Source of the DNA: Dryococelus australis
Lineage: Eukaryota; Arthropoda; Insecta; Phasmatodea; Phasmatidae
Assembly: GCA_029891345.1 (NCBI GenBank)
Contig: CM056994.1
Location: 227,780,991 to 227,844,990, forward strand
Reading direction: 5' to 3'
Length of the DNA: 64,000 bases
Shown here: piece by piece, positions 21,600-33,893 of the stretch
Position numbering within the stretch: the first letter of the stretch is position 1
Layout: each line of letters opens with the position of its first letter
Translations under genes and position numbers: made by a program
Notes under the pieces: model-generated
The model's database searches: none
What the model was told of the DNA's origin: nothing
The model's input: the letters and a program-made list of their open reading frames with translations, nothing else

Positions 21600-23680
21600 T
21601 TTTTAACAACACCAACACACTCCGGCAGATTATTTGTTACGAAAATATATTTACCAATTTTCCTTTAAGAGGTTGTATCGCCCCTAATAGAGAAACTATT
21701 CATTTTAGTGTTTTAACAGAAGAGTCAGGATCATTACTGAAAATGTTTCACTATGGAAGCATATTACATGTTTCTGTGGAAATTTTTGTTCCTGATTGTT
21801 AATAGATTTTCCCTGGCTGTCATTAAATGGTGAGAATAAGTAAATATGATACATTTTGTGTGATATTAATTGTGCCATAAATATGGGTTAGTAGTTCATA
21901 TAATATGTCTGTAATGTGGCATTTTTCAACAAACCCTCGTAAATTCGAATCAGGATGAAATAAATAAAAAATTCAATATGGTGGGTTACACGGGCTCTTG
22001 AGTGATTAGTACGGAAGCTATGCGCCCTCGAAAATCGGGTTTTGAAAAGTTTTTCCTTGAAAATATCACAAAGCACTCGTGATTAAGCAGCAAGTCGGTG
22101 AATAGTGATTTGTATAACTGAGATCTTAGATCTCTGGAAACGTGGTTGATAACATCACCCCACTTCATTAAGTAAATAACGGTTGCTATCCTATGTTTGC
22201 ATGAAGATTTGTAACAAGGAATTGTACATGATTTTGTTACGACATATCGCGATACAGCACGTTTAAATAAACAGCAAAAGTCTCGTTGTCGGAATATACT
22301 CAGGGGAACCATTTTGGATAAATACACGCGTAAATTTCAGACAGAAGGTGAGTAATCTCACAGACAACAGACAATACACACGACATGTGACTGAAAGATA
22401 CGCGAATGCGTTAAGAGGCCGTTTAAGCGTTTCAGGGACAGTATGCTACCCGCAATAACTCCATTTACTTTAATGAAAATATTTATATGCTTCTAGTGAG
22501 AAAAGTAATACAAATTTTGAATTTTTATTGGTATCGTATTACAGGCATGATTAATCTTATTTGAGGTACTTTCTCCGAACTCTTTCATTAGTGATAGTTT
22601 TATAACAATAGTTAAAAATGTCGATTATCTTCAAGTGTGATACCAGAAATAACAATTATGATCACACAGTGAAATATTTTATGTAATGTGGTAACTGTTC
22701 TCCTATTTGCTGAAAATTAAATTTAAAATAATACGTTTATGAAGTTTGTGTCGATTACATTGCTATCATGACAGCAATATATATATATAATAACATAAAA
22801 TTGTGGGTACTATTTCTTGGACATAAGTCCCTTTCATCCATAATCGGGCGATAGCTTGCGGCCCAGCAGGAAATGAAGCAGCAATTAGTCGCGTGGGAGT
22901 GAGGTCGGGAGAGGTGGTGGCCTGACACGGAAGAACAGCAGACTACTGGTTCTCAGAAAGCCAAACCTCGTGGACAGTAAACTACAGTGTTTCTGACAAT
23001 TGGAATGTGGAAGTGCATGACATGATTATTTTCCATAAAGTAGTTAATGGCGATTGTCGCGGAAAGGAAAAATTTACTTATATATTTCGGCACGACGAAA
23101 GAAGAATAAAGGGGGAAATTTACGAGCATGGAGAGAGAAGCAGAAACAAAGGCAAGATTGTCTGCAATGTATGTACACATCAGAAGGACGATCACTTCAC
23201 GTAACAAGAAACACGCAACACGGATGGACCTTGGCTCACACTGCAACGACACCCATCGTGTTCGTTTTATGTGAAGTTAAATGTATGTTCGCTGTTCGTG
23301 TAATAAAAACCTTATTAGTGTCATTTGATTAAATTATGCATTTAGGGCCTACATGTTCTCTTTGGTGTTTTGTCCTTAGGCCCTAAATAGAATGTCTGTT
23401 ATGTATGTACTGCTAACTTTTTTGTGGAAGTGTGTTTTTGAATGTAAAATGATATACTACTTATGGAAACAAAAGTGCTGTAGAGTGGTTTATTTTCGTA
23501 TAGAATGGTCAAGAATATCACACACTCGTTTTGTCCAGAAATGAATGAATGTGAATAATTGGGATTTGCATTGAAAGTTCTAACACGTCACTAATCTGTA
23601 CGACACATTGTATCTAAAATTCAGCAAATACACTACATAATTCCTTATATCGTTTGTTATACACATGGCATGGGAACAAG
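21600..23680. other. no gene recognised
   Basis: AT-rich DNA with short frames on both strands and no motifs. A 10-bp perfect stem TTTAGGGCCT/AGGCCCTAAA occurs at about 23,341-23,386. The short frames at 22.95-23.33 kb overlap each other and show no coding signature. Confidence 0.4.
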
Positions 23681-23689
23681 TAGATGTAT

Positions 23690-23990
23690 AGTGCCGATCG
23701 TGGAGCACCCCTTATTTTCATAGAAATATCAAGGTTTTTTTATCCAAAATCAAGGTCTTTGAGACTAAATTTTGGCTCTAAATTTTTTTTAAAAGGAACC
23801 CTCAAAATCAAGCCATTTTCCTCGAATTCGTGTCAATTTAAGCCAAAATCAAGCAAATATTCAATTTTTTTTATCGTCGTGCAAGATTTGTGCCAATTAA
23901 CCAAAAACATGAACATTTCCCACTTTTGATGCAATTTTTCACGTTTTCTAGAAAAGTTAATTTTGTGAGTGAGCAATCTAAATCAAGAAA
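23690..23990 (+). repeat. Polinton left terminal inverted repeat
   Basis: Starts AGTGCCGATCGTGG. It pairs with 35,755-36,050 through blocks such as TTTTCCTCGAA, GATTTGTGCCAATTAA and TTTTGTGAGTGAGCAATCTA. Confidence 0.9.
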
Positions 23991-24094
23991 ATTTATGCTA
24001 AAATCAAGCAAATTAAGTAAAAGACAAATAAAAAGAAACAAATTAAATAGAATTCAATTTATTCAATAAATACAATATCATTCATAGTTTTTCC

Positions 24095-24270
24095 ATTTTT
24101 CATTTCTTTTAAACCTTTATACGCCACAAAAACTTGTTCTAACTTAGCAATTTTAAATCATTTTCATCAATTATCTTTGCATAGCGATCTGGTAAAGTAA
24201 TTTTATACCTATCATCTAGAATACAATTTAGATTCATAAATTTTAAAATCTGTGGCTTCGTATCATTTAT
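24095..24270 (-). pseudogene. Polinton small ORF, unknown
   Basis: The minus-strand frame reads FMNLNCILDDRYKITLPDRY, then AKIIDENDLKLLS before a stop. This looks like real protein sequence next to the left TIR. I do not recognise it beyond its position, which is where Polintons often hold a small accessory gene. Confidence 0.3.
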
Positions 24271-24389
24271 CAATTTCTAGATCCAGTAGTGTAGTCAATT
24301 CATATGAATGGTTTAAATTAAAATGATAAAAACATTTTCTCTTTATAAAATTTTTTCTGTATAAATTAAATGGAATCGATGCTTGAAAT

Positions 24390-24830
24390 GGAAAATAATA
24401 ACACAAGCAAGTAATGTAAAAAGTGTGGTGAAGTTTAAAAAAAAAAAAAAAAGTTTTGCATCGTATAAACACACAAAAGATAAGCATTTTAACATCTGTA
24501 AAAAATGTTAAAGTGAATATGGTAGTAGTTGTTATGAATTTAAAATAAGAGAAAGTATTGTGGGAATAAGGAAAATATGTATATAATGCATTCTCTAAAA
24601 GCACAAAAATAGTAAATCATACAATACAGCATTAGATAATTTAAACTAAATTTACCACAATAACTATGCAACAAAAACATGTAAAGTGTGTAATGAGAAC
24701 AAATCTATAAAATTATTATCTCCTAGTAAAACTACTAAGGACAAATACAGAAATATATGTGAAAATTGTTTTAGTGAATATCTTAAGAATTATCATCTTA
24801 ACAAGAAGTTAAATTCAGTTTCCCAATAAT
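24390..24830 (+). pseudogene. Polinton twin zinc-ribbon protein
   Basis: Two homologous zinc-ribbon units follow one another on the plus strand. The first reads CKKCGE, then YKHTKDKHFNICKKC and SEY; the second reads KTCKVCNENKSIKLL, then TTKDKYRNICENCFSEY. Each has a CxxC pair, roughly 25 residues, and a second CxxC pair, with the shared words TKDKxxNIC and SEY. Stops and shifts separate them. Direct homology between the units points to an internal duplication. Nucleic-acid binding is the usual role of such ribbons; its role in this element is unknown. It precedes the polymerase on the same strand and could be a separate gene or part of the polymerase leader. Confidence 0.5.
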
Positions 24831-24909
24831 TTAAGCACTTTTCGAGTTTTTCAAATATCGTTATTTTATAATTTCTTTATAAAGTTTTATTTCTTATAAA
24901 TAAATAATT

Positions 24910-27809
24910 GTGGCGACGAACAATCTAACAGTTGAGTTGAGCAATAGGACAGTGAGGGATTTGAGAATTATAGCTAGAAACTTTGAAATTAAATATCGAC
25001 ACAGGTTAAGAAAAAACGAATTGATTAGAAATATTATAAATGAAGACAGAAAATGAAACTATGAAAATTTACCATTTTCAAATAAGGATGTAAAATATAG
25101 AAAACCTAAATAAACATTAAAGTAGATATTTCCATTCTCAAATAATCTATTTGTACAACCTAGCAATAAACGTAAGCTGGTAAAATAATGAATAACAAAG
25201 AATAATTTTACAGATTCGCCTATATCTGATGTTAATATCAATGAACTATCTAAACACTATAAAAACGAATTAAAATAAATATTTCCTTATTCTACTAATG
25301 TTTTCGGTAACAAAAGAAATAGAAGAACCAATAAAAGTTGCATTGTTAATAAAGCTTTCAAGGTAGGATATCAACACATAACATTGAAGATAACTTTAAT
25401 TTAGTAATGCTAGATTATTTTTTTATTCAGTAAAAAATAAGGCTTTTGGCATAATACACAATAATCTCAGAACATTTAGGGGTCTAAAAACTAATATTAA
25501 ATAATATACGAATTGTCATAAGCAAGAGAATAATCAAATAGAATAATTTACATTACAATGACCCAATTATACAATTTTGAATGAAGGAGATATTAAAAGG
25601 ATTCGTAAATTAATAAAATAAGAAATAATTACACAGTTATCTGAATTTCAAAAAAGAGGGCCAGGATGGACTTTAGAAAGAATAATGGGAATACAACTAA
25701 CTATAAATAAGTATAATCCATTAAATGGAGCAACATATATAGAACTACTAGAATTTATTAAGAATAAAAAGCCTGCATGAATATAAAGAATGATATTCAA
25801 AAATGCTTTTTTTGGACAATAAAATCTGCATTGTTTCCAGCAGAAAAAGATCCTCCTCAAAGAGTTACTAAATATAAAAATGTGGGGTTTGACATCGATA
25901 AAGTAATAGATGAATATGAATATCCAATAATAATTGATTACATACCAAAAATAGAAAATCAAATTGATAAATCTATAAATATATGCTATATTGAAGTTGA
26001 AGGTAACAAATACATGGTACATCCACTCTAACTTACAGAAGATATAAAAGATAAACACATACATTTACTTTATTTTAAAGATGATAAAAATTCGCATTTC
26101 TGTTGGATGAACGATTTATCGAAACTGCTTTCAGCACAAAAAAATCAACAGCATAAAATTATATTTGTAATATGTATCTTCGATTCTTTAAATCGCAAGA
26201 AAAATTGAATAAACATACAGAAGACTGCTCTAAAAATTAATCTGTAAGAGTGAATATACCTTCGAAAGGAGAGCAAATATTTTTCAAGAATTACAAATAT
26301 ACAATGAAGGTTCCTTTTACAATATATGCCGATTATGAATAAATTTTAAAGAAAATATCAACCACCCAACCTAGTCCAAAGGAAATAACTGAGTTTAAAT
26401 TAATCAAAAAATATCCAGTTTCACCAGCAGATGATATTGATAATGGTCTTTATAAGTAGATACTTAAAAAACAATATAATCTTACTAATGAATAAATAAA
26501 TAACATTGACTTAATGTTGAATGACGAATCATATACTATGAAATATCAGTTACACGAAGCATCAAATAAAGAGTCTAACTATTTAGCATATCTCGATTCT
26601 AATAATTTATATGGATGGGCAATGTCACAATATTTACCATATGGTGGTTTCGAATAGGAGAATTATACAGCACTTCATTTTTACAATGAACATATATTAA
26701 ATTTGGATGATGATTCAAAATATGAATACATTTTAGAAGTTGATAAAGAATAACGACAATAACTGCATAATTCGTATAAAGATCTTCTGTTTTGCCCTCA
26801 AGATAATGTAGTTCCAGTAACAAATCAATCCAAATTGCTAACAACTGTACATAAAAAATGAAAAGTATATAATACACTATCGTCATTTAAAACAATGTCA
26901 AAAGAATGAATTAAAAATTACTAAACTACATTGAATATTAAAGTTTAATTAGTCTGATTGGCTGAAAAAGTTACAGAATTGAATACAGAGATGAGAACTA
27001 ATGCCAAAAACCACTCTGAGAAAGATTTTTATAAACTCATGAATAATTCTGTGATTGGGAAGACAATGGAAAATATAATAAACAGAGTAGATGTAAGATT
27101 AATATCAGATGCAGAAAAATACGAAAAATTAATATCCAGACAAAATTTTAGTAAAAGTACTATATTTAATAAGAATATTATGTCCCTGCATATGAATAAA
27201 ACAAATGAAAAATTTAATAAGCCAATTTATGTTCCTATGCCAATTTTGGACATATCGAAAGAATTAATGTATGATTTTCATTATAAAGTTATGAAACCAA
27301 AATATGGCAATAAAATTGAATTATGTTATCAAGATACAGATTCGCACACTTATAACATAAAAACAGAAGATTTTTAAAACGATATGAAGTCGATGATAGA
27401 AAAATTTGATACGAATGATTACCCAAAAGATAATATATAACATGCCTCAAGTAAATAATAAAAAATTTTAGGTAAGATAAAAGATGAATGAAATGGTAAA
27501 ATAATGAAAGAATTTGTTGGTTTACGAGCAAAAATGTATGCTTACAAGGTTTGTGAAAATGAAAACAAAAAATCTAAAGGAGTAAAGAAATGTGTTGTTA
27601 ACCAGTGAATTACTTTTGACGATTATAATAATTGTTTCTTTAAAGAGAGAATACAATATTAAAAAATGAATTTAAAATGAAGTGAAAAACATAAAATATA
27701 TGCAGTTGAAATTAATAAAATAGCTTTAAGACCTTGTGATAAAAAGAGAATTATACTAGAAAACAAAATAGATACATTGCCATATGGTTATCAAAACAGA
27801 GAATCTTAA
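24910..27809 (+). pseudogene. Polinton protein-primed DNA polymerase B
   Basis: An SAP-like start (LTVELSNRTVRDLRIIARN, LRKNELI) is followed by GPGWTLERI, NKYNPLNGATYI and a block at 25,780-26,030 with FFWTIKSALFPAEKDPPQRV. A decayed zinc-type segment ends in LNKHTEDC-like residues. The palm region shows SNNLYGWAMSQYLPYGGFE (26,600), KDFYKLMNNSVIGKTMENII (27,020) and YQDTDSHTY, the catalytic DTDS motif of family B polymerases (27,330). The C terminus ends INKIALRPCDKKRIILE and LPYGY. At least ten in-frame stops make it non-functional. Such enzymes replicate the excised linear element from a protein primer. Length, about 2.9 kb, fits the family's roughly 1,000 residues. Confidence 0.9.
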
Positions 27810-27823
27810 AGATCTTAAATTTT

Positions 27824-28440
27824 TTAAACAATATTGATATAAGCACCATCAAAATCAATCAGTTTACCACTTTCGTCTCTAATTTCCAGAAAAGTATGAT
27901 TATAACTTTCATTATCTATTTTATAAAAAATAACATACACCGTCTTATAAATAATAGAATCTCTAATGCCGTACATTGTTTTTGGTGGAAAATTAGCTAT
28001 TATATTTGTTTCAAATTTTATTAACATACCACATGCTAAGTTACAGTGAACATTTATTGTTTCAAAAGGGTGAACATTAGGTAATTTAGTACCCACAACA
28101 ATTTTGTCTTTGTCAATAAAAATATTTCTTTAAAACCAATGATATCAGATAATCGATCATCAAGTTTAATAACAAACTTATATTTGATATATATATATAT
28201 AATATTTCTTACACTATCTGCTGTTAATGCAATATTGTCTGATGAAAATGGATAAATTTAATTTATAGTTTCCTTTAACCATTTGTTATCATATAGACCT
28301 GTAGGAATAGTTGTGACTTCATTTTATCAACAACAGGACAAAAATTTTCAATTGCCATTACAGTATTGTTATTTATATTTGATGTTAAGAATTTCAATGA
28401 AAATTAATCAAATCAATATATTTTTAACTATGGATAAATC
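27824..28440 (-). pseudogene. Polinton penton-type minor capsid protein
   Basis: The minus-strand translation has the C-terminal signature seen in Polinton minor capsid (penton) proteins. LDDRLSDIIGF is followed by an INVHCNLACGMLI segment, then TFLEIRDESGKLIDFDGAYI. In the family the pattern is LS..LGF, a HVHCDL-type strand and a D..G.LVDF.GE ending. The upstream half is broken by stops and an (AT)n tract at about 28,185-28,200. It is convergent with the polymerase gene, and its stop lies within 15 bp of the polymerase end. It would form single-jelly-roll pentons of the virion-like particle. Assignment comes from remembered family pattern. Confidence 0.65.
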
Positions 28441-28509
28441 ATAATTCAGTATATAACTATTATTCGTCAACCTAAACACTTTATTATCCATTTATATAAA
28501 AAATTATCT

Positions 28510-29210
28510 TATTAAAAGAAAAAACAGCAGCTAGATCAACGTTTGCAGCACAAAGTCGATTAGGGTATTGATGTTTTAATTCATGAAGAAAACTCTAATT
28601 ATAAAAATAATAGAGAACGATTGCCTGATAATGTAAGAGTCTCAATTGTTGGTCCTAGTAACTGTGTAAAAACTAATTAGAAGAATAATTTCATTTATAA
28701 TTCAGGTTGGTTAAATTTCAATAAATGGTATGTTTGCTCGAAAAGTTTGAATCATCACAAATATATTCAATTACAAAATGATTTGGATAAAGAATTTAAA
28801 ATATATAATAGTTAAAGAAAACCTAACATACTTTTCCAATAATACTGAGGAAATGGTCCCTGTAGATCAATGTGAAGACAATTAACTGGTTATCTTCGAT
28901 AATGTTATTTTAGAAAATGAAGACATCATCAGGGATTATTTTACAAGAGGATGACACAAAGTATTAATGTTTTCTATTTAGCTTAGACATTTTCAAAAAT
29001 TCCAAAACAGTTTGTAGGAGATAACACTAATCCCATGTGTATAATTAGACAAGATGGTACTAATTTAAAACACATTTATAATTATATTGTTTGGGGAGAC
29101 ATGCCTTATGAGAAATTTAAAAGATATATGTGCCAAGTGTTGCGACTAATATTATGGCTTTTACATGTTAGATTTAAGTTTAAAAAAATGAAGGAAAGTA
29201 TAGAAATAAA
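28510..29210 (+). pseudogene. Polinton FtsK/HerA-type packaging ATPase
   Basis: The Walker A motif appears as GPSNCVKT (28,650-28,673), the family GPSNCGKT with glycine changed to valine. WYVCSKSLNHHKY follows, and then the Walker B strand VIFDNVILENEDIIRDYF (about 28,890). TFSKIPKQF, then NLKHIYNYIVWGDM and FKRYMCQV close the gene, all in family order. Several stops and shifts lie between. This is the A32-like ATPase that would pump the genome into capsids. The altered Walker A alone would disable it. Confidence 0.8.
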
Positions 29211-29539
29211 ATCAAACATTTTATTGTTTTTTTTTAACATAATACAAACGATGATCAAATTATTTTAAACATTTTTATGAATGTAAACTGTAATGTTGAA
29301 CATAAAAATGTTTCAATGAACATAAAAATGTAACATTGAATGAAAAAATCACAAACAGCTGTTTCACAATCAAAGAATTATGTGAATTATCTAAACCTAA
29401 CCATTTTACATACGTTTTATTTCCTTTATTTTTAAAGACTTTTTCAATCAAATATTCATCAGAAAAGTTAGTTTTCATAATTTTGTATTCATTAAAATTG
29501 CCTATTATTTCTTATCTTTAGTTTTCTTTCAGTTAGTAA

Positions 29540-30300
29540 GTTGGTACATTTAAAACTTTAATAATGGTAAATTATTCTGTTGTCCAATTAGCAGTATACC
29601 CCTTTTCAAAAATTAGTTTAGTTTTGCTAACAAGTACAATATCGCCTACTTTATAATTCAGTTTAGTAATCATGTCTACAAAATTTGTTTGCATTAAATT
29701 TTTTTTTATTGGTCTTATTACCATCAATTTCATTCCGATAGTTCTATGCTTTGTGTTGTATTCTTTCACTAAATCATTTAATATATTTAGCCATTTGTAA
29801 TTGCCATTTAAAGCAAATTTCTTCCACATTTTGTTCTTGATTGTACAATTATATCTTTCCACACAACTGTATTTAATTTCATTTAATGTAGAATAATTCT
29901 TGATGTGATATTTATGTATAGGTTCTTTAAATATTTCACTCTGAATATTAAGCAGTTTTCATTTAACTAATATAGATTGTAAAGAAATTCCTACATTCTT
30001 GACTGTTTTATCATTAATTGGTATAGCAAATGTGTATTTTCAAAGGTCAATAATTGTCATAATATATATGTATCCATTATTTATATGTGATATGCCTTTC
30101 AAATTACTAGTATCCATCTCAACAAGATCGATTTGCTGTAAATCATCAATACTATACGAAATTAGTTTTCTTCTTGGAAAAGTTTTTCGTGCAGGTTTAT
30201 ATAGTTTATTGATTATACCATCTCTTACAATGAACAATTTTTTATTTTATTTTAGAAATGTTGAATTTTTATAAATAAATATCGAGCATAGACTTGTCTT
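29540..30300 (-). pseudogene. Polinton retroviral-type integrase
   Basis: The minus strand reads KPARKTFPRRKLISYSIDDL then QIDLVEMDTSNLKG and GYIYIMTIID, which is the first catalytic aspartate region of Polinton integrases (family YKPARKNFPRR...D.L..ADLVEM). Further on comes MERYNCTIKNKMWKKFA, holding the catalytic glutamate (VERFNRT-type). LVKEYNTKHRTIG and a C-terminal YKVGDIVLVSKTK strand, a chromodomain-like tail, follow. At least one stop divides the two halves. It would insert the element with a 6-bp target duplication. Confidence 0.85.
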
Positions 30301-30778
30301 AACTAATCGTCAATTTTTAGTATTTTAAATTTTTATATTATTATTTATGGCTTTTTTACACTTCAATCACTAATTATTCTCCATTTAATAAGCATAGAAA
30401 AATAATTAATACTTAAATTTTTCGAATATTCCTATTACAGTCATCACACCATCATCATATTCAGATATTTCAGTTTTTTAATTTTAAATTTTAAAATATC
30501 GCTTATGTTAACATGAAAAGTCTTATTTGAATAATTTTTATAAATCCATCAATAACAGTCGCAGTACCATCAGGTAAATTGGGATTAACAGTAATTATTT
30601 TATAAACATTACAATACATCACAAAAGTAAAGAAAATTTTATTAATATCTTAGTGAAAAATATTATTACTTTATTCCACTTTGCAGGTAAATAAAATATA
30701 TGAGATTTTTTTTCCTTACATTTTTCAATTTTCAAGTTGACAAGTGTATCATAATAGTTCAAAACTGGTTTTTAAATT

Positions 30779-31132
30779 TTACCATTTAACTGCTATTTCT
30801 TCTTCTAAATATATTTTATTGGCCGCACCTTTTCCATCTACAGGATCAGCCATATTATTAATTATACGATTTTGAATAAAAACATAATCTGTTGTATAAA
30901 CAAAAACTTTACTAAGTTGATCTCACAAAGCAGAAAAAATAGTATTGTATTTTGAATCTACATATTTTTAAAAATGAGAAACACTAGTATTGTATCTTCA
31001 TTCTACATATTTTTTTTAAAGCATAGTCAGAAACAATGGTTTTATATTTCGAATCTACATCAATTTTTAGTGCCTGCTTTGCATTATTTATTTGTTTTAT
31101 ATAATCAGAAATAGTATTACTGAATTGTATAT

Positions 31133-31177
<45 letters not shown>

Positions 31178-31462
31178 CTTTTGGAGCATAATTAGCTATT
31201 TGTTTAATAAGAAATTTTTAATTAACTGTGTCTTTATCGTCTCTAGGATCATCTATATTAACAATTCTATGCCCTAAAAAAGAAACATAAGATTTCGTTT
31301 AATCAAAGTCAGTGCTTAGTTTACTTTGTAAATCAGACACACCCGAATTGCATTGTGAATCGACACATGTTTTTAAAGTGTAATCAGAAGCAATAAATTT
31401 GTATTTTAAATCAATATCTTTTTTTAAAGCATACGAAATAGTGTCAAAAATTTATTTAAAAT
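30779..31462 (-). pseudogene. Polinton tail-fibre-like protein
   Basis: Two repeats on the minus strand carry the signature of phage and virus fibre proteins. RIVNIDDPRDDKDTVN, then KFLIKQI (31,195-31,275) is the first; RIINNMADPVDGKGAANKIY followed by LEEEI (30,787-30,862) is the second. The known fibre repeat is RI.NVADP...DAVNK.YV. Before each repeat come heptad-like segments (VDSKYNTIFSAL, VDSQCNSGVSDLQSKL, DIDLKYKFIASDYTLK), repeated at least four times, which would form a trimeric shaft. An (AT)n expansion at 31,120-31,170 and stops break the gene. It lies between integrase and protease on the same strand. A receptor-binding fibre is the natural reading, by inference. Confidence 0.6.
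31118..31174. repeat. (AT)n microsatellite
   Basis: About 50 bp of alternating AT inside the fibre-like gene of the Polinton. Confidence 0.95.
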
Positions 31463-31965
31463 TTTGATTGGTGGTTTTCGAATTATAACTGAATAAAAAT
31501 TCAGAATTCGACCATCATTTTAATAAACATTTCTGTTTTTGAAATAATTAATTTAATTATTAGGAATATTACCTCCAAATGAATCGAAATAGTAAAACTT
31601 GTTATTTTCTTTAAAATAACAAAAAGAATGAGTTCCCTGATTTTTGAAATATCAAAATTAAGCACAGCACATTCATTTTTGTGCATACTTTTTTGTAATT
31701 CATCAATCATGTAAACATTTCTGAAAGTTTTTATATTTAATATTTTTACATATTTTTCAATGTGGATATTAGATAGTAGGTATATATTCACTTTTCTTTG
31801 TCTTCCCTTCTCTTTTGCAACTGCACCATTTCCTGCTTTATTTTATGTTGCAAAATTGTGTCTCTGTTGTTCTTCTAATTCTTTTTTACTTTTTCTAGTT
31901 TGTTCAACAGAATTGTAAATTGCACTAACTCCTCCAGCTAAGGTGCCAAGTGTACCTAAAGCAGC
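31460..31965 (-). pseudogene. Polinton adenovirus-like cysteine protease
   Basis: The N-terminal part is a small Gly/Ala-rich segment LLAALGTLGTLAGGVSAIYN and a charged helix KKELEEQQRHN, then a TAA. The protease domain begins YLLSNIHIEKYVKI and FRNVYMIDELQ, then KNECAVLNFD. After a frameshift it reads GTHSFCYFKENNKFYYFDSF with the catalytic histidine of the GTHW-type motif. The family motifs are LSN.DI..Y, KNECGI.N.D and GTHW..Y...YFDSFG. The C-terminal catalytic cysteine region is decayed. In the family this enzyme matures the capsid proteins. A Tc1 fragment adjoins its 5' side. Confidence 0.8.
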
Positions 31966-31974
31966 AAGTAGACT

Positions 31975-32305
31975 ATCTATCAAAAAGTAATTGGGAACCT
32001 GTCCACAATGTTTGCTTGGTGGTAGTCACCCCATTAGAATCTCGTAGAGCCACCTCTTGCAGCTATATCAGCAGCCACCCTGTCTGGCTTGCTCTCTACA
32101 AGTGTTTGCTGGACATCCCCGGAGATTCGTCGCCATTCCTCTTGCAACAATTCCATGAGTTGAGGAATGGATTTTGGCCGCGCCTGAAGAGTCCTCACCT
32201 GGTGATCCAGTTCGTCCCAAAGATGTTCTATAGGGTTGAGGTCGGAGCTCTAGGCGGGGCAGTCCAATCAGCGAACATCCATGAGGTAAACAACTTCCAG
32301 ATTTT
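31975..32305 (-). mobile_element. Tc1-like transposase 3' fragment inserted in the Polinton
   Basis: The minus strand reads SSDLNPIEHLWDELDHQVRT, the Tc1 motif SPDLNPIEHLWDEL that holds the final catalytic acidic residue. It then reads SIPQLMELLQEEWRRI and ESKPDRVAADIAARGGSTRF, the usual C terminus. Base composition is about 50% GC against the AT-rich Polinton around it. Only the last third of the gene is present, so it is a truncated insertion. Confidence 0.85.
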
Positions 32306-32759
32306 TTTTGACCATCTTTTTGACTATTGGTAGTAATAAAGTTAATTTGAAACTTTTACCTTCTTTTATTTTTATTTTTTTCCTCTCAATTTGATCATTT
32401 GTTAAAAAAAAATTATATACCCAAATCTTTAAATTTCTTAAAGGGAATATCGAAAGTTATATTTGTTATCTTCATTTATAAGTAAAAATATATATATAAT
32501 CAATAAAACATGTTAATTCCCCAACATATTTTTTTTTGTAAACATAGTTGAGGAAACAGCAGCAGATGCAATTTTTTCTCCAATTTGAGTGTTTTTATTT
32601 AACATTATTTATTTATTTTGCTCCTCTTTGTACAATTTTAACAGCATTATGTCTAGATTATAAATCTTTATGGCCTCTATCTATATGCAATATCGTAATA
32701 TTTGCATGCTTCGTTTTATTTATTTATTCCTGTTTCGCCTCCTTCCAATCTTTTATATA

Positions 32760-33870
32760 ACTTTGTAAATGGACTCAATAATTAAAACCAGGCAAATGCA
32801 TTTCGGGTAGCATTAAATTGTTTAATTCCTAATTTATGATACCTTTGCTAGGGGTTCAGAACTCCAAAACTAATGTGGAATTACATTTGAAACTCTTAGT
32901 ATATATGGAATTCCTTTCGGATTATTTATAACAAAATCAGAAAAATTATTGTTCAGCATATTTATTATGTTTGCTTTTTTATTGCAATAATTTTTATTTC
33001 CAGCATTTTAGTCACCATGAATAACTAATAATCTATGAACCAATTTTCTAACATCATCCATCCAAACATATTATTTTGGTAAATTTTTGTATTTTTTTAT
33101 ACCTTCTCCAGATCTAGGATTTCTTGGAGAAATCTTTTTTCTGGTGTGTTTGATGCAGTTCTTGAATGTGATACTTTTATATAGTTATTATAAATTTGTC
33201 CAATTATCTTTCTATATTTCCAATTTATATTCAAGTTTATTTTATTTCTTGGATTATATTCTTGGAATGCAACATCGGTATCTAAAACTATTTTCGTGTA
33301 GTTATCATAGTCGGTAGCAGTGAAATTAACCTTATGATATTATTTTTTATCTTTTGTTGGCAAATTAGAAAGTCCTTCTGTTAATTCACATTCTTTATTT
33401 TTAACTGATATTTAATTAACATTTATCTTTACTTGTGTATTACCAATGTAGAAATGTTGTCCTTCTACACGTAAACCATATTGAGTATCAATAACATTTA
33501 TTCTTTTTTAAACTTCTTAACCAAGATTTATAGTAGAATCAGACGTGGTTCTTTTTATGGGTAGAATGCCCATTCGCTCTTCCAAATTAGGAGATTTCTG
33601 TTCTGAGAATAATTATCTTTCAAATGACTTTTCTTCTGGCATTGGTGGAAAATCTAAATTTTTTGGTATTACAGGAACTAGTGTTGTTATTAAATTATTA
33701 TTTTCTTCACTTACTTTTTCTACTTTTTTTACCAATATTTCATCATTCATAGATTAATGGTTGCTCTTTCTTCCTATGTTTTTCATATTCTTTTTCATGA
33801 CAATTTACATATTTTTTTATATCTTTCAATAAGTATTTAACTCGTGAAACCTCCTTTGATTCCATCATTT
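32760..33870 (-). pseudogene. Polinton virion-associated protein
   Basis: On the minus strand, NEILVKKVEKVSEENNN and a proline-rich segment precede a stop. Then come DTQYGLRVEGQHFYIGNT and TEGLSNLPT, followed by NFTATDYDNYTKIVLDTDVA and NWKYRKIIGQI. Many Polintons contain a protein with the order YGI....MIGN, GT.GLWEL.., Y...DY..Y..IL..T.A, and the correspondence is good. Its role is not firmly known; an internal virion protein is usually proposed. Stops are frequent. The region 32,310-32,760 next to it, also minus, is too decayed to assign. Confidence 0.55.
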
Positions 33871-33893
33871 ATACATTAATTTTTTTCTCATAA

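Noticed and set aside
22998..23016. TGGAATGTGGAAGTGCAT identical to the tail of gene C1 at 44,569
   Set aside because: Only 18 bp match and nothing on either side is similar, so it does not support a third cassette copy.
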